Below, piece by piece: positions 1-4,821 of a DNA stretch of 12,981 nt. A program made the position numbers and the translations under genes. Every line of letters begins with the position of its first letter. The stretch's first letter is position 1. The stretch is from an uncultured Mesorhizobium sp. (lineage in GTDB: Bacteria; Pseudomonadota; Alphaproteobacteria; Rhizobiales; Rhizobiaceae). The notes under the pieces are model-generated. The model was not told the origin of the DNA. It worked only from the letters and a program-made list of their open reading frames with translations, and searched no databases. Where the stretch lies: contig CALFXR010000155.1 of NCBI GenBank assembly GCA_937958475.1, positions 1 to 12,981 on the forward strand. The letters run 5' to 3'.

Positions 1-4
1 CTTC

Positions 5-20
5 ATCCGCACCAGTCCAC
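5..20 (+). repeat. Direct repeat, copy 1
   Basis: ATCCGCACCAGTCCAC matches ATCCGCACCAGTCAAC at 174-189 in 15 of 16 bases, including 13 in a row. A repeat of this length 170 bases apart is unlikely by chance. Its role (protein-binding site or phage-end site) is unknown. Confidence 0.4.
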
Positions 21-173
21 GGGCTAGATGCTGATCAGCAAGTGCCTGTTTTCATTACCGTTTCGGGCATGGCGGAATGACCGTTAATATACGTGTTGCG
101 CTTTTTGAGCCCCCTATTGTGCCCCAATCGCGCCACATGGGGTTTGCAGCGGCGGTGCGCAATGCTGTATCAG

Positions 174-189
174 ATCCGCACCAGTCAAC
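174..189 (+). repeat. Direct repeat, copy 2
   Basis: Second copy of the 16-base near-repeat found at 5-20, in the same orientation, with one mismatch. It lies in the same non-coding segment. Confidence 0.4.
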
Positions 190-291
190 TGCCCCTGCCT
201 GCGTGACAGCCCGAGCGGAAACGCCGGTCTATCATCGACTTCTGACTTTTCGGGCTGTCCGCTAGAGTGCGGACAAACGGGAAAACTTTGA

Positions 292-381
292 ATGGCCAAC
301 CGTCTTGCCTGGCTCATCGGCGCGTTTCTCGCGCTCGCCCCGATCGTCCACGGCCTCGCGCAGCTGTTCGGCTGGCTCTAA
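292..381 (+). CDS. Tiny single-pass membrane peptide (possible)
   Basis: A 29-residue frame beginning MANRLAWLIG and ending LFGWL. Residues 5-28 form one hydrophobic helix, and third codon positions are strongly G/C as in the real genes nearby. It would be the only plus-strand gene in the window. Its stop overlaps the stop of the minus-strand zinc-ribbon-like gene by four bases (378-381), so the two converge tail to tail. There is no clear Shine-Dalgarno sequence, only GGGAAAA upstream. The inverted repeat at 257-274 lies just upstream. I do not recognise a family; it could be a chance frame. Confidence 0.4.
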   Translation: MANRLAWLIGAFLALAPIVHGLAQLFGWL

Positions 382-641
382 CGCAACTCGCCCGTCTTCA
401 CGTCGCGCACGGTCGGCGGATGCACCGTGATCGTGGACCGCCGGGCGCCGCAGCGGGCGCAGCGGAACATGCCTGCGAGGTCGGCCGCCATGGCGCCGTG
501 GTCGCGGCCGAGGCGGCGCGCCAGATCATCGAGGTCGACCATGGCGCGATGGTTGCAGCGCATCCCGCCGGCGCCCGCCGAATCGCAGTGGACCCAGATG
601 CGGTAGCCGCCGTCGATCAGTTCGCCCAGTGTCCATGACAT
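378..641 (-). CDS. Small zinc-ribbon-like phage protein
   Basis: An 87-residue protein starting MSWTLGELIDGGYRIWVHC. Two cysteine groups are visible: C19 followed by C29-N-H31, and C61-x-x-C64. This is the layout of a small zinc ribbon or zinc-binding fold. It resembles small uncharacterised proteins often seen in alphaproteobacterial prophages; that is recollection of the sequence pattern, not a search result. An alternative ATG at 671 adds ten residues; I prefer 641 because similar proteins begin with the SWTLGELI segment, although neither start has a good ribosome binding site. The gene lies beyond the strong terminator at 682-715, so it needs read-through or its own promoter. Its function is unknown, perhaps DNA binding or regulation. 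Confidence 0.65.
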   Translation of the reverse strand: MSWTLGELIDGGYRIWVHCDSAGAGGMRCNHRAMVDLDDLARRLGRDHGAMAADLAGMFRCARCGARRSTITVHPPTVRDVKTGELR

Positions 642-681
642 GGCGCGGAAGTAGCGCCAGGCCGGCGCCATGGCAAGGAAA

Positions 682-715
682 CAAAAAAGCCCCGCCGGCG
701 CGGGGCCGGCGGGGC
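682..715 (-). terminator. Intrinsic terminator ending the late operon
   Basis: On the minus strand a perfect 10-base stem (arms 706-715 and 689-698, GCCCCGCCGG with its complement) encloses a 7-base loop and is followed directly by six T residues (complement of 683-688). It begins 36 bases past the stop codon of the gene ending at 751. This is a textbook rho-independent terminator, placed to close the long minus-strand transcript. Confidence 0.9.
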
Positions 716-750
716 GACTGGAAAGGATGCCGGGCGGCCGGCGCGGCAAC

Positions 751-1011
751 TCAGGCGGCTTTCGCCGCCTTTTCGAACGTCAGGCTGTAGACCTCCCCGA
801 TCTCGAACTGTTCGATAGCGGCGGGGTTGGTGATCGTGATGGAAAGATCGCCCGACGGCGTCCACTTCGACCAGTCGCCGTTGCCTTCCGGCAGGCCCCT
901 CAGGTAGCCGCCGAACGCCGCGCCCATCTTCACCTCGACATTGACATCACCCGGGCCGCCCGTGGCGCGGTGGTTGATCTCTTTCACGTAGAACATTGCT
1001 CGGACCGTCAT
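751..1011 (-). CDS. Small conserved-looking phage protein, unknown function
   Basis: An 86-residue soluble protein beginning MTVRAMFYVKEINHR. The composition suggests a compact beta-rich fold, with the segment SITITNPAAIEQFEIGEVY near the C-terminus; no signal peptide or membrane segment is seen. The start is well supported by an AAGGAG Shine-Dalgarno sequence 8 bases upstream of the ATG. It is the last gene of the late operon before the terminator and lies 44 bases after the DUF1515-like gene. It looks like the short uncharacterised proteins common in rhizobial phages. I cannot name a function. Confidence 0.75.
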   Translation of the reverse strand: MTVRAMFYVKEINHRATGGPGDVNVEVKMGAAFGGYLRGLPEGNGDWSKWTPSGDLSITITNPAAIEQFEIGEVYSLTFEKAAKAA

Positions 1012-1055
1012 CGGTCTTCTCCTTCACGATTGCCCGGAACCGCCGGACGCGGATC

Positions 1056-1397
1056 TCAGTGCCGGAAGAACCGCGCGAGCGCCTCGAGCGAGTTGGCGAC
1101 CATGACGCCGAGCGCCGTGCCGCCGACGCCGACGACGGCGAGCGCGCCCATGCCCATGAGTTCCCAGCGTTTGACGTCGTCGGTTACCGTCTTCGAGTCG
1201 GTCACCGTCGCTTCCATCGATGCGACCTTGACGCCGAGGTCGCCGACATCGGAGACCAGGTCGTCGACACGCCGGTGCAGGGTGGCTCGATGATCGACCG
1301 AGTTACGCTCAGACTCCTGGAGATCGCGCCTCAGCCCGATCACCGCCTGTTCCAGCCCGCCGATCGCCTTGCTGATCTCGTCGAGTTTGCCCGTCAT
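1056..1397 (-). CDS. DUF1515-like phage protein (coiled coil plus membrane helix)
   Basis: A 113-residue protein. Residues 1-70 are heptad-rich and predicted coiled coil (KLDEISKAIGGLEQAVIGL and following). Then comes a VTDDVKRWELMGMGALAVV block leading into one membrane helix at about residues 80-103, and a short basic tail ending ARFFRH. The TDDVKRW-plus-membrane-anchor layout is what I recall for DUF1515, a family reported mainly from rhizobial genomes and phages; this is a main reason for suggesting that host group. The start overlaps the preceding small membrane gene by 89 bases in another frame. Following directly on the lysis genes, it may have an accessory role at the membrane, but no function is established. 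Confidence 0.75.
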   Translation of the reverse strand: MTGKLDEISKAIGGLEQAVIGLRRDLQESERNSVDHRATLHRRVDDLVSDVGDLGVKVASMEATVTDSKTVTDDVKRWELMGMGALAVVGVGGTALGVMVANSLEALARFFRH

Positions 1398-1566
1398 TGT
1401 TGCCTCTGATTGCGATGGTTGCCTTCAGATCGGCAGCCCCGGCGCCGATGTTCTGTTGCCCGCCGGGCTTGCTGCCCGTGTCGGGATGGCTGACGAGCGG
1501 CATGATCGCCGCGGCGAGCAGGCCGAGCAGCACCGCCGCCGTGAACACCCGCCAGGTCTCGTCCAC
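1309..1566 (-). CDS. Small membrane protein in the lysis cassette
   Basis: An 85-residue frame with a GTG start whose G is the last base of the Rz1 stop codon (TAGTG), so translation is probably coupled. One hydrophobic helix is seen at residues 6-27 (RVFTAAVLLGLLAAAIMPLV), followed by a polar, low-complexity tail. The last 30 residues are read from DNA that also encodes the start of the DUF1515-like protein, so this part is unlikely to be constrained. It could be a second holin-like or antiholin-like protein because of its position, but there is no motif to prove it. The hydrophobic segment and the coupled start support a real gene. Confidence 0.55.
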   Translation of the reverse strand: MDETWRVFTAAVLLGLLAAAIMPLVSHPDTGSKPGGQQNIGAGAADLKATIAIRGNNDGQTRRDQQGDRRAGTGGDRAEARSPGV

Positions 1567-1844
1567 TACAGTGCTCCGCCCGGCGAGCGGTTCTCGTCGC
1601 GCCAGCGGCGGATGCCATCGACCTGTGCGGCGCAGACGGCCAGGGCGGCGCGCGTGGCGGTGAGCTGGTCGACGATGCCTCCCGTCGTCGTCGCAGGCCG
1701 GTATGGATTCGGGCACGGATTGAGCAGCGCCGCCGGCGGCTCGGCGACGATCACCGTCGGCGCCGTGACAATCTCAGGGACGGTTGAGCACGCGCTGAAG
1801 AGGCTCAGGGACAGCGCGACCAAGGTATTCGCGGACGTCTTCAT
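1566..1844 (-). CDS. Rz1-like outer-membrane spanin lipoprotein
   Basis: A 92-residue protein with an N-terminal lipoprotein signal (hydrophobic residues 8-18, then FSAC with Cys19 as the lipidation site; the -3 residue is Phe rather than the usual Leu). A proline-rich stretch follows (TAPTVIVAEPPAALLNPCP). It starts inside the last 71 bases of the Rz-like gene in another frame, the classic overlapping Rz/Rz1 arrangement. Rz1 sits in the outer membrane and pairs with Rz across the periplasm, fusing the two membranes in the last step of lysis. At 92 residues it is longer than lambda Rz1. The call rests on lipobox, proline content and position. Confidence 0.75.
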   Translation of the reverse strand: MKTSANTLVALSLSLFSACSTVPEIVTAPTVIVAEPPAALLNPCPNPYRPATTTGGIVDQLTATRAALAVCAAQVDGIRRWRDENRSPGGAL

Positions 1845-2142
1845 TGCTGCGCTCCAGTTCGTTGACCGAGGCTTGCGTCTCGGCAGTCGTGTCGCGGATG
1901 CCGGCGAGCTTCCAGGAGATGTCGGCGAGGATCCTGTCGGTGCGCTCGTTGAGTGCCGTCAGCCGCTCGATCGCGGCCTGATGCGCCTTGTTCGCCTCGA
2001 CTGCTTCGCTGAGCGCGGCTTCGGCCTTGGCCTGTTCCGCCCGCGCGCCAATCGCCTCGCCGCGCTGCCAGAGCGCGTAGGATGCGAGCCCGAGGAAAGC
2101 GGCGAGCACGCCGAGGGCGACGTAGAGACGGGGACCGCCCAT
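1774..2142 (-). CDS. Rz-like inner-membrane spanin
   Basis: A 122-residue protein starting MGGPRLYVALGVLAAFLGL. One N-terminal membrane helix (about residues 5-25) is followed by a long charged coiled coil (about 28-105, rich in Ala, Glu and Arg), and the tail ends in LQRVLNRP. This is the i-spanin layout: anchored in the inner membrane with a periplasmic coiled coil that meets Rz1. Its ATG shares one base with the endolysin stop (TGATG). The long upstream extension of the frame is a shadow of the endolysin gene and is not used. It should act after the endolysin has cut the cell wall. Confidence 0.85.
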   Translation of the reverse strand: MGGPRLYVALGVLAAFLGLASYALWQRGEAIGARAEQAKAEAALSEAVEANKAHQAAIERLTALNERTDRILADISWKLAGIRDTTAETQASVNELERSNEDVREYLGRAVPEPLQRVLNRP

Positions 2143-2630
2143 CAGCGCAGCCCCTCCAGGCATAGCTTGCGCTCGGCCGAGCGCCTGTTGACCAGGCCCT
2201 GCACCACCTTGCCGCCGGCCTTGACCCACAGCATCAGTGCTTCGCAGGCGCCGCGCACGTCGCCGACATTGACCTTGCGCGCCATGGACGAGCCGCAGAA
2301 CGCGCCGACGCCGATGTTGTAGGTGGCGCTGACGAACGCGACGTAGCTCTTCTCGGGCAGCGCGTCGGGCGCCTTCAGGCAGGCGCGCATGCCGGCCTCG
2401 TGCTCGGCCAGGGAGCCGATGAACATGACGTCGCATTGTTCCTGGGTGAACTTCATGCCCGGCCTGATGCCGGCCGTCTCGCCGTAGCAGGCGGTCCACA
2501 CGCCGATGACGTCCCGGTAGGCATAGAGCCTCAGCCCCTCCCAATTGCCAACGACGGAGATAGCGAGCATCCCGGCGCCGGTGATGGCTCCGGCGCCGAC
2601 GAGGCGGCTACGCTTTGCGGCCGTCTTCAT
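2142..2630 (-). CDS. Phage endolysin, GH24 lysozyme, SAR type
   Basis: A 162-residue muramidase that cuts peptidoglycan during lysis. The GH24 catalytic triad is seen with its usual spacing: Glu31, eight residues, Asp40, five residues, Thr46, within EGLRLYAYRDVIGVWTACYG. Later blocks typical of the family are YNIGVGAFCGSS and LVNRRSAERKLCL. Residues 10-28 form a weakly hydrophobic Gly/Ala-rich segment right before the catalytic Glu, as in signal-anchor-release endolysins such as phage 21 R and P1 Lyz. These are exported by Sec and stay inactive until released from the membrane. The gene overlaps the holin candidate by 23 bases upstream and couples to Rz downstream. Confidence 0.93.
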   Translation of the reverse strand: MKTAAKRSRLVGAGAITGAGMLAISVVGNWEGLRLYAYRDVIGVWTACYGETAGIRPGMKFTQEQCDVMFIGSLAEHEAGMRACLKAPDALPEKSYVAFVSATYNIGVGAFCGSSMARKVNVGDVRGACEALMLWVKAGGKVVQGLVNRRSAERKLCLEGLR

Positions 2631-2841
2631 TGTCGAAATCCTTCTGTGCGAGGAGGCGGGCGACGAAGGCCGCGCCGGTGGCGAGGCCGGACAGCGCGGC
2701 GAAAAGGCCTGGCGGAATCGGCAGCAGCCCGTCGAGCAGCGGCAGGGCGATCTCGGCGCCCGAAAGCAGTCCGGCGGCGAGCATCAGGCGGACCGACCAC
2801 GCACGGCGCAGCACGGCCCGCCAGTTGGCGACGAGCTTCAT
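2608..2841 (-). CDS. Holin candidate, two membrane segments
   Basis: A 77-residue protein starting MKLVANWRAVLRRAWSVRL. A basic amphipathic N-terminus is followed by two hydrophobic segments (about residues 17-40 and 44-65) and a short charged tail, KDFDNEDGRKA. The size, topology and position right before a SAR endolysin fit a holin or pinholin that makes holes in, or depolarises, the inner membrane. Similar short proteins with the NWRAVLRRAWS and PLLDGLLPIPP blocks are familiar from alphaproteobacterial phages. The start is supported by AAAGGA about 6 bases upstream of the ATG. The function is inferred from topology and context. Confidence 0.75.
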   Translation of the reverse strand: MKLVANWRAVLRRAWSVRLMLAAGLLSGAEIALPLLDGLLPIPPGLFAALSGLATGAAFVARLLAQKDFDNEDGRKA

Positions 2842-2907
2842 GGGATGTCCTTTCGGATAGTGTAGTCGTCCGGCTTGACCGAATCTCAGCCATCTACCGA
2901 GGTGTCG

Positions 2908-3174
2908 TTATTGCGATTCCGCGCTTATTGCGGCCAGTTCTGCCGAAAGGTCTTCTCTGGTCATTCCCAGGCGAATCAGGGTCGCATCGTCATTACGATG
3001 TTCCCACTCCGCCGCGATTTCAGGGCCATCATAGGATGGATCGCTGTAGTTTTCAGGCCTGACGGCAACGTCAACGAGAATTGTTGATGCGCCAGCGATA
3101 GATCGCATGGCGTCATCGAAATCGGCCGTACCGCGCATGGCTTCAAGATCGGCCCGTGTATTGATCTGCTTCAT
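2908..3174 (-). CDS. Unrecognised 88-aa protein overlapping the DGR reverse transcriptase
   Basis: An acidic, soluble 88-residue protein starting MKQINTRADLEAMRG, with the segments ADFDDAMRSIAGAS, IAAEWEHRNDDATL and RLGMTREDLSAELAAI. No cysteines, membrane segments or known catalytic motifs are seen. Its ATG lies 32 bases inside the end of the reverse transcriptase gene in another frame, so it is very likely co-translated with it. It is neither an Avd-like four-helix protein nor an HRDC or MutS-like DGR partner as far as I can tell. It might be a chaperone for the tail protein, a DGR accessory, or simply the next late gene. The TREDLSAELAAI end suggests a helical C-terminus. Confidence 0.75.
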   Translation of the reverse strand: MKQINTRADLEAMRGTADFDDAMRSIAGASTILVDVAVRPENYSDPSYDGPEIAAEWEHRNDDATLIRLGMTREDLSAELAAISAESQ

Positions 3175-4150
3175 TGTAGGTCTCCGTCATTAGGCTTCTG
3201 ATCAGATTGGATGTATCCGCCCAGCGCGCATGCCCAAGCCATGCGGCCACGAACCTTTCTAGACGTTCGGCATCGCCTGCGGCTCGATATGCTGCGATCT
3301 TGCGGCGGGCGCCGATGACGCTTTGGCGGCGCAGCAGCTTGTATCGAGGCCAGATTCGATATCCGAGGAAATTCACCCCGCGTGTTACCGGCGCGATGGA
3401 CCATTTCGAGAATCTCAGCCCTAGGCGTTCTGCGGAGAAGCGCTCGATCTCGCGTCGCACGCGATCGAGATGTTCGGATGAGCGCCCGAGCACGACCAGA
3501 TCGTCCATGTAGCGGTGCCAGCACCGTTCCCCGAGGATGCATTGCAGATGGCGGTCGAGGGCGCCGGCATAGACATTCGCGAAGAGCTGCGACGTCAGGC
3601 TGCCGATCGGCAGACCGATGCCGGTTGGAGGAACCATGTGCTCGATCAGCCGGAGTGTCGCCGCGCATGAAATCTTCTTTCGTATCATTCCGTGCAGGGC
3701 ATCGCGGTCGATCGAGGCGAAGAAGCGGGAGAAATCCGTTTTCAGGAAGTAGAGAGGCAACCCCTCCCGCCGCATTTCCGCCTGGAGCGCGACGACGCCG
3801 GCATGGGTACCGAAACCGGGCCGGCAGGCGTAGCTACGAGGCAGGAACGTACGCTCGAAGATTGGGCCGATGATGTTGCAAAGCGCATGCTGTGCCACCC
3901 GGTCGCGAAAGCTCAGGGCTGTGATCAGGCGAGCCTTCGGCTCGAAGACCATGAACTCGCGTGGCTGGCCTTGGCGGTAGTTCCCCGACTGAATGTCGGC
4001 AGCGAGTTCGGTCAGATGCAGCGGCGCGAACTCCTTGAACTCCAGGAAGCCGAAGGTCAGGCGCCGGCCCTCGCTCGTTCTGCGATAGGCGTTCTGCATA
4101 TTGCTGTCTGAGGCGATCTGCGGCATCAGATTGCGGTGTTTTTTACCCAT
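3143..4150 (-). CDS. DGR reverse transcriptase
   Basis: A 335-residue reverse transcriptase that copies the TR RNA into cDNA with frequent errors opposite adenines. The core motifs are in order: SYACRPGFGTHAG (107-118), LKTDFSRFFASID with catalytic Asp139, GLPIGSLTSQLFANVY (179-194) with the IGxxxSQ signature typical of DGR enzymes, YMDD (214-217) with the two catalytic Asp, and NFLGYRIWP (260-268). The length fits DGR enzymes (BPP-1 bRT is about 330 residues). No maturase or endonuclease domain follows, which argues against a group II intron. I use the ATG at 4150 (MGKKHRNLMPQI) because DGR enzymes begin with such a basic segment; a longer frame to 4264 would run through the TR-RT spacer. 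The enzyme looks intact. Confidence 0.96.
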   Translation of the reverse strand: MGKKHRNLMPQIASDSNMQNAYRRTSEGRRLTFGFLEFKEFAPLHLTELAADIQSGNYRQGQPREFMVFEPKARLITALSFRDRVAQHALCNIIGPIFERTFLPRSYACRPGFGTHAGVVALQAEMRREGLPLYFLKTDFSRFFASIDRDALHGMIRKKISCAATLRLIEHMVPPTGIGLPIGSLTSQLFANVYAGALDRHLQCILGERCWHRYMDDLVVLGRSSEHLDRVRREIERFSAERLGLRFSKWSIAPVTRGVNFLGYRIWPRYKLLRRQSVIGARRKIAAYRAAGDAERLERFVAAWLGHARWADTSNLIRSLMTETYNEADQYTGRS

Positions 4151-4296
4151 GGCGAATGCCGGTCGCGGGTTTCGATGGTCTACTCCCCGCTTTACCGGAC
4201 CCCGAATTGTATTCGCCGAAGCAGGTCGGGACGGCTGACCACCGTTCGGATGATCGGCCCGCACGGCCTTGACCGATGCGGAGCGGCAATCCGGTC
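4151..4296 (-). ncRNA. Spacer between TR and reverse transcriptase, part of the DGR RNA
   Basis: These 146 bases follow the 3' end of the TR and precede the reverse transcriptase start. In BPP-1 the RNA segment downstream of the TR is needed for cDNA priming and for binding the RT-Avd complex, so this spacer probably does the same. It is less G+C-extreme than the genes. It is partly open in the reverse transcriptase frame, but nothing there looks like protein. The first bases after the TR (GACCGG) differ from those after the VR (CACCTG) at two positions, neither an adenine. Confidence 0.6.
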
Positions 4297-4413
4297 GTCA
4301 CTGCGGCCGCGCGCCCCGATGTTGCTGTTCGAGTTCCACGGCGCGTTGTTCCAGTTCGACGCGCGCGAGCCGGAGTTCGCGCCGTTGTTCCAGTTCCCGC
4401 CGAAGAGAGCGGC
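4297..4413 (-). repeat. DGR template repeat (TR)
   Basis: 117 bases that align without gaps to the VR at 4832-4948, with 10 mismatches. Nine fall on adenines of the coding (minus) strand: complements of plus-strand T at 4322, 4328, 4346, 4347, 4349, 4356, 4385, 4389 and 4395. The tenth (4406, T to G on the coding strand) is 8 bases from the 5' edge. Within 4297-4405 there are 24 such adenines, of which 9 differ. Read in the VR frame, the TR carries ten AAC codons, the codon type that lets adenine change reach many residues without stops. It lies 9 bases past the avd stop and is probably not translated. Confidence 0.96.
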
Positions 4414-4422
4414 ACACCCTTG

Positions 4423-4821
4423 TTACCCATCCCGACCCCCGCCCTTCATGGACTTCATCCACGCGCCGAGCATTCGTCCCACTTCTGCGAGGTGGACGAG
4501 TGCCACCCGATGCTGATGGGGCGTAACGATCTTGCGCTTTGAAGCGGCCATGAAGCGCAGCCAGAACCGCAGAAGCGACAGATTCGCATCTGCGGAATAG
4601 AGTCGCGAGATCTGTTTGGACTTGCCCGCGACGATGAACATTTCGGCCTGATCGAACATGCACCGCAGCATTGCGTCGCGTGCTATGCCGTGCTTGCGTG
4701 GCGCGTTCTGAAGCACCGGGTAGATGTATTCGACGAAGCGCTCATACTTCTCCACGATCGCCAGTTGCGTGTATGAGCTCTCGTCGGGCGCCAGGACGGC
4801 GCTTTCGCGCCGCCTATCCAT
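4423..4821 (-). CDS. avd: Avd-like accessory variability determinant
   Basis: A 132-residue basic helical protein. Blocks typical of the Avd four-helix-bundle family are visible: KYERFVEYIYPVLQNAPRKH (about 28-47), SRLYSADANLSLLRFWLRF, KRKIVTPHQH and LAEVGRMLGAWMKSMK at the C-terminus. In BPP-1, Avd is a barrel-like pentamer (128 residues) that binds the reverse transcriptase and nucleic acid and is essential for mutagenic retrohoming. The ATG at 4821 overlaps the target gene stop by 8 bases (ATGGATAG), so the two genes are coupled. A longer frame upstream is a shadow of the VR. The first codons also encode the hairpin at 4797-4812. Confidence 0.92.
   Translation of the reverse strand: MDRRRESAVLAPDESSYTQLAIVEKYERFVEYIYPVLQNAPRKHGIARDAMLRCMFDQAEMFIVAGKSKQISRLYSADANLSLLRFWLRFMAASKRKIVTPHQHRVALVHLAEVGRMLGAWMKSMKGGGRDG
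4797..4812 (-). other. Hairpin/cruciform downstream of the VR, GAAA loop
   Basis: On the coding strand CGGCGC-GAAA-GCGCCG forms a perfect 6-base stem with a four-base loop, starting 19 bases after the VR ends. In BPP-1 and several other DGRs a hairpin or cruciform with a short stem and a GNRA-like four-base loop just past the VR raises homing efficiency. No matching structure follows the TR, as expected for a target-site mark. Here it lies inside avd codons 4-9. Confidence 0.75.

Larger units (their letters stand above)
1..291. other. Non-coding left end with repeats and palindromes
   Basis: No convincing gene is seen here. The stretch is less G+C-rich than the genes to its right. It holds a near-repeat (5-20 and 174-189), a perfect 12-base palindrome TGCTGATCAGCA at 29-40, and an inverted repeat GTCCGC/GCGGAC at 257-262 and 269-274 with a 6-base spacer. 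The spacer TAGAGT could be a weak -10 box, with CTGACT at 242-247 as a weak -35 box for the small plus-strand frame at 292; the 15-base spacing is short, so this is only a suggestion. A 62-codon frame at 77-265 has no ribosome binding site or recognisable protein. The region could be a regulatory or phage-end segment. Confidence 0.4.

Noticed and set aside
77..265. 62-codon plus-strand frame
   Set aside because: No ribosome binding site, irregular codon use and no recognisable protein; the region contains repeats and palindromes instead.
1369..2322. Long plus-strand frame opposite the lysis genes
   Set aside because: It is antisense to well-supported overlapping genes (Rz1, Rz, endolysin). 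Long open antisense frames are common in such G+C-rich DNA.
3143..4150. Group II intron or retron reverse transcriptase
   Set aside because: No maturase domain, no intron RNA features seen, and the gene lies beside avd and an adenine-diverged TR/VR pair, which define a DGR.
4151..4264. Longer reverse transcriptase start at 4264
   Set aside because: The extra 38 residues come from the TR-RT spacer and look unlike protein; the ATG at 4150 gives the usual N-terminus of DGR enzymes.
4143..4430. 95-codon minus-strand frame running through the TR
   Set aside because: It is not in the frame of the VR and gives a low-complexity Arg/Thr-rich product. The TR acts as RNA template, so coding is not expected.
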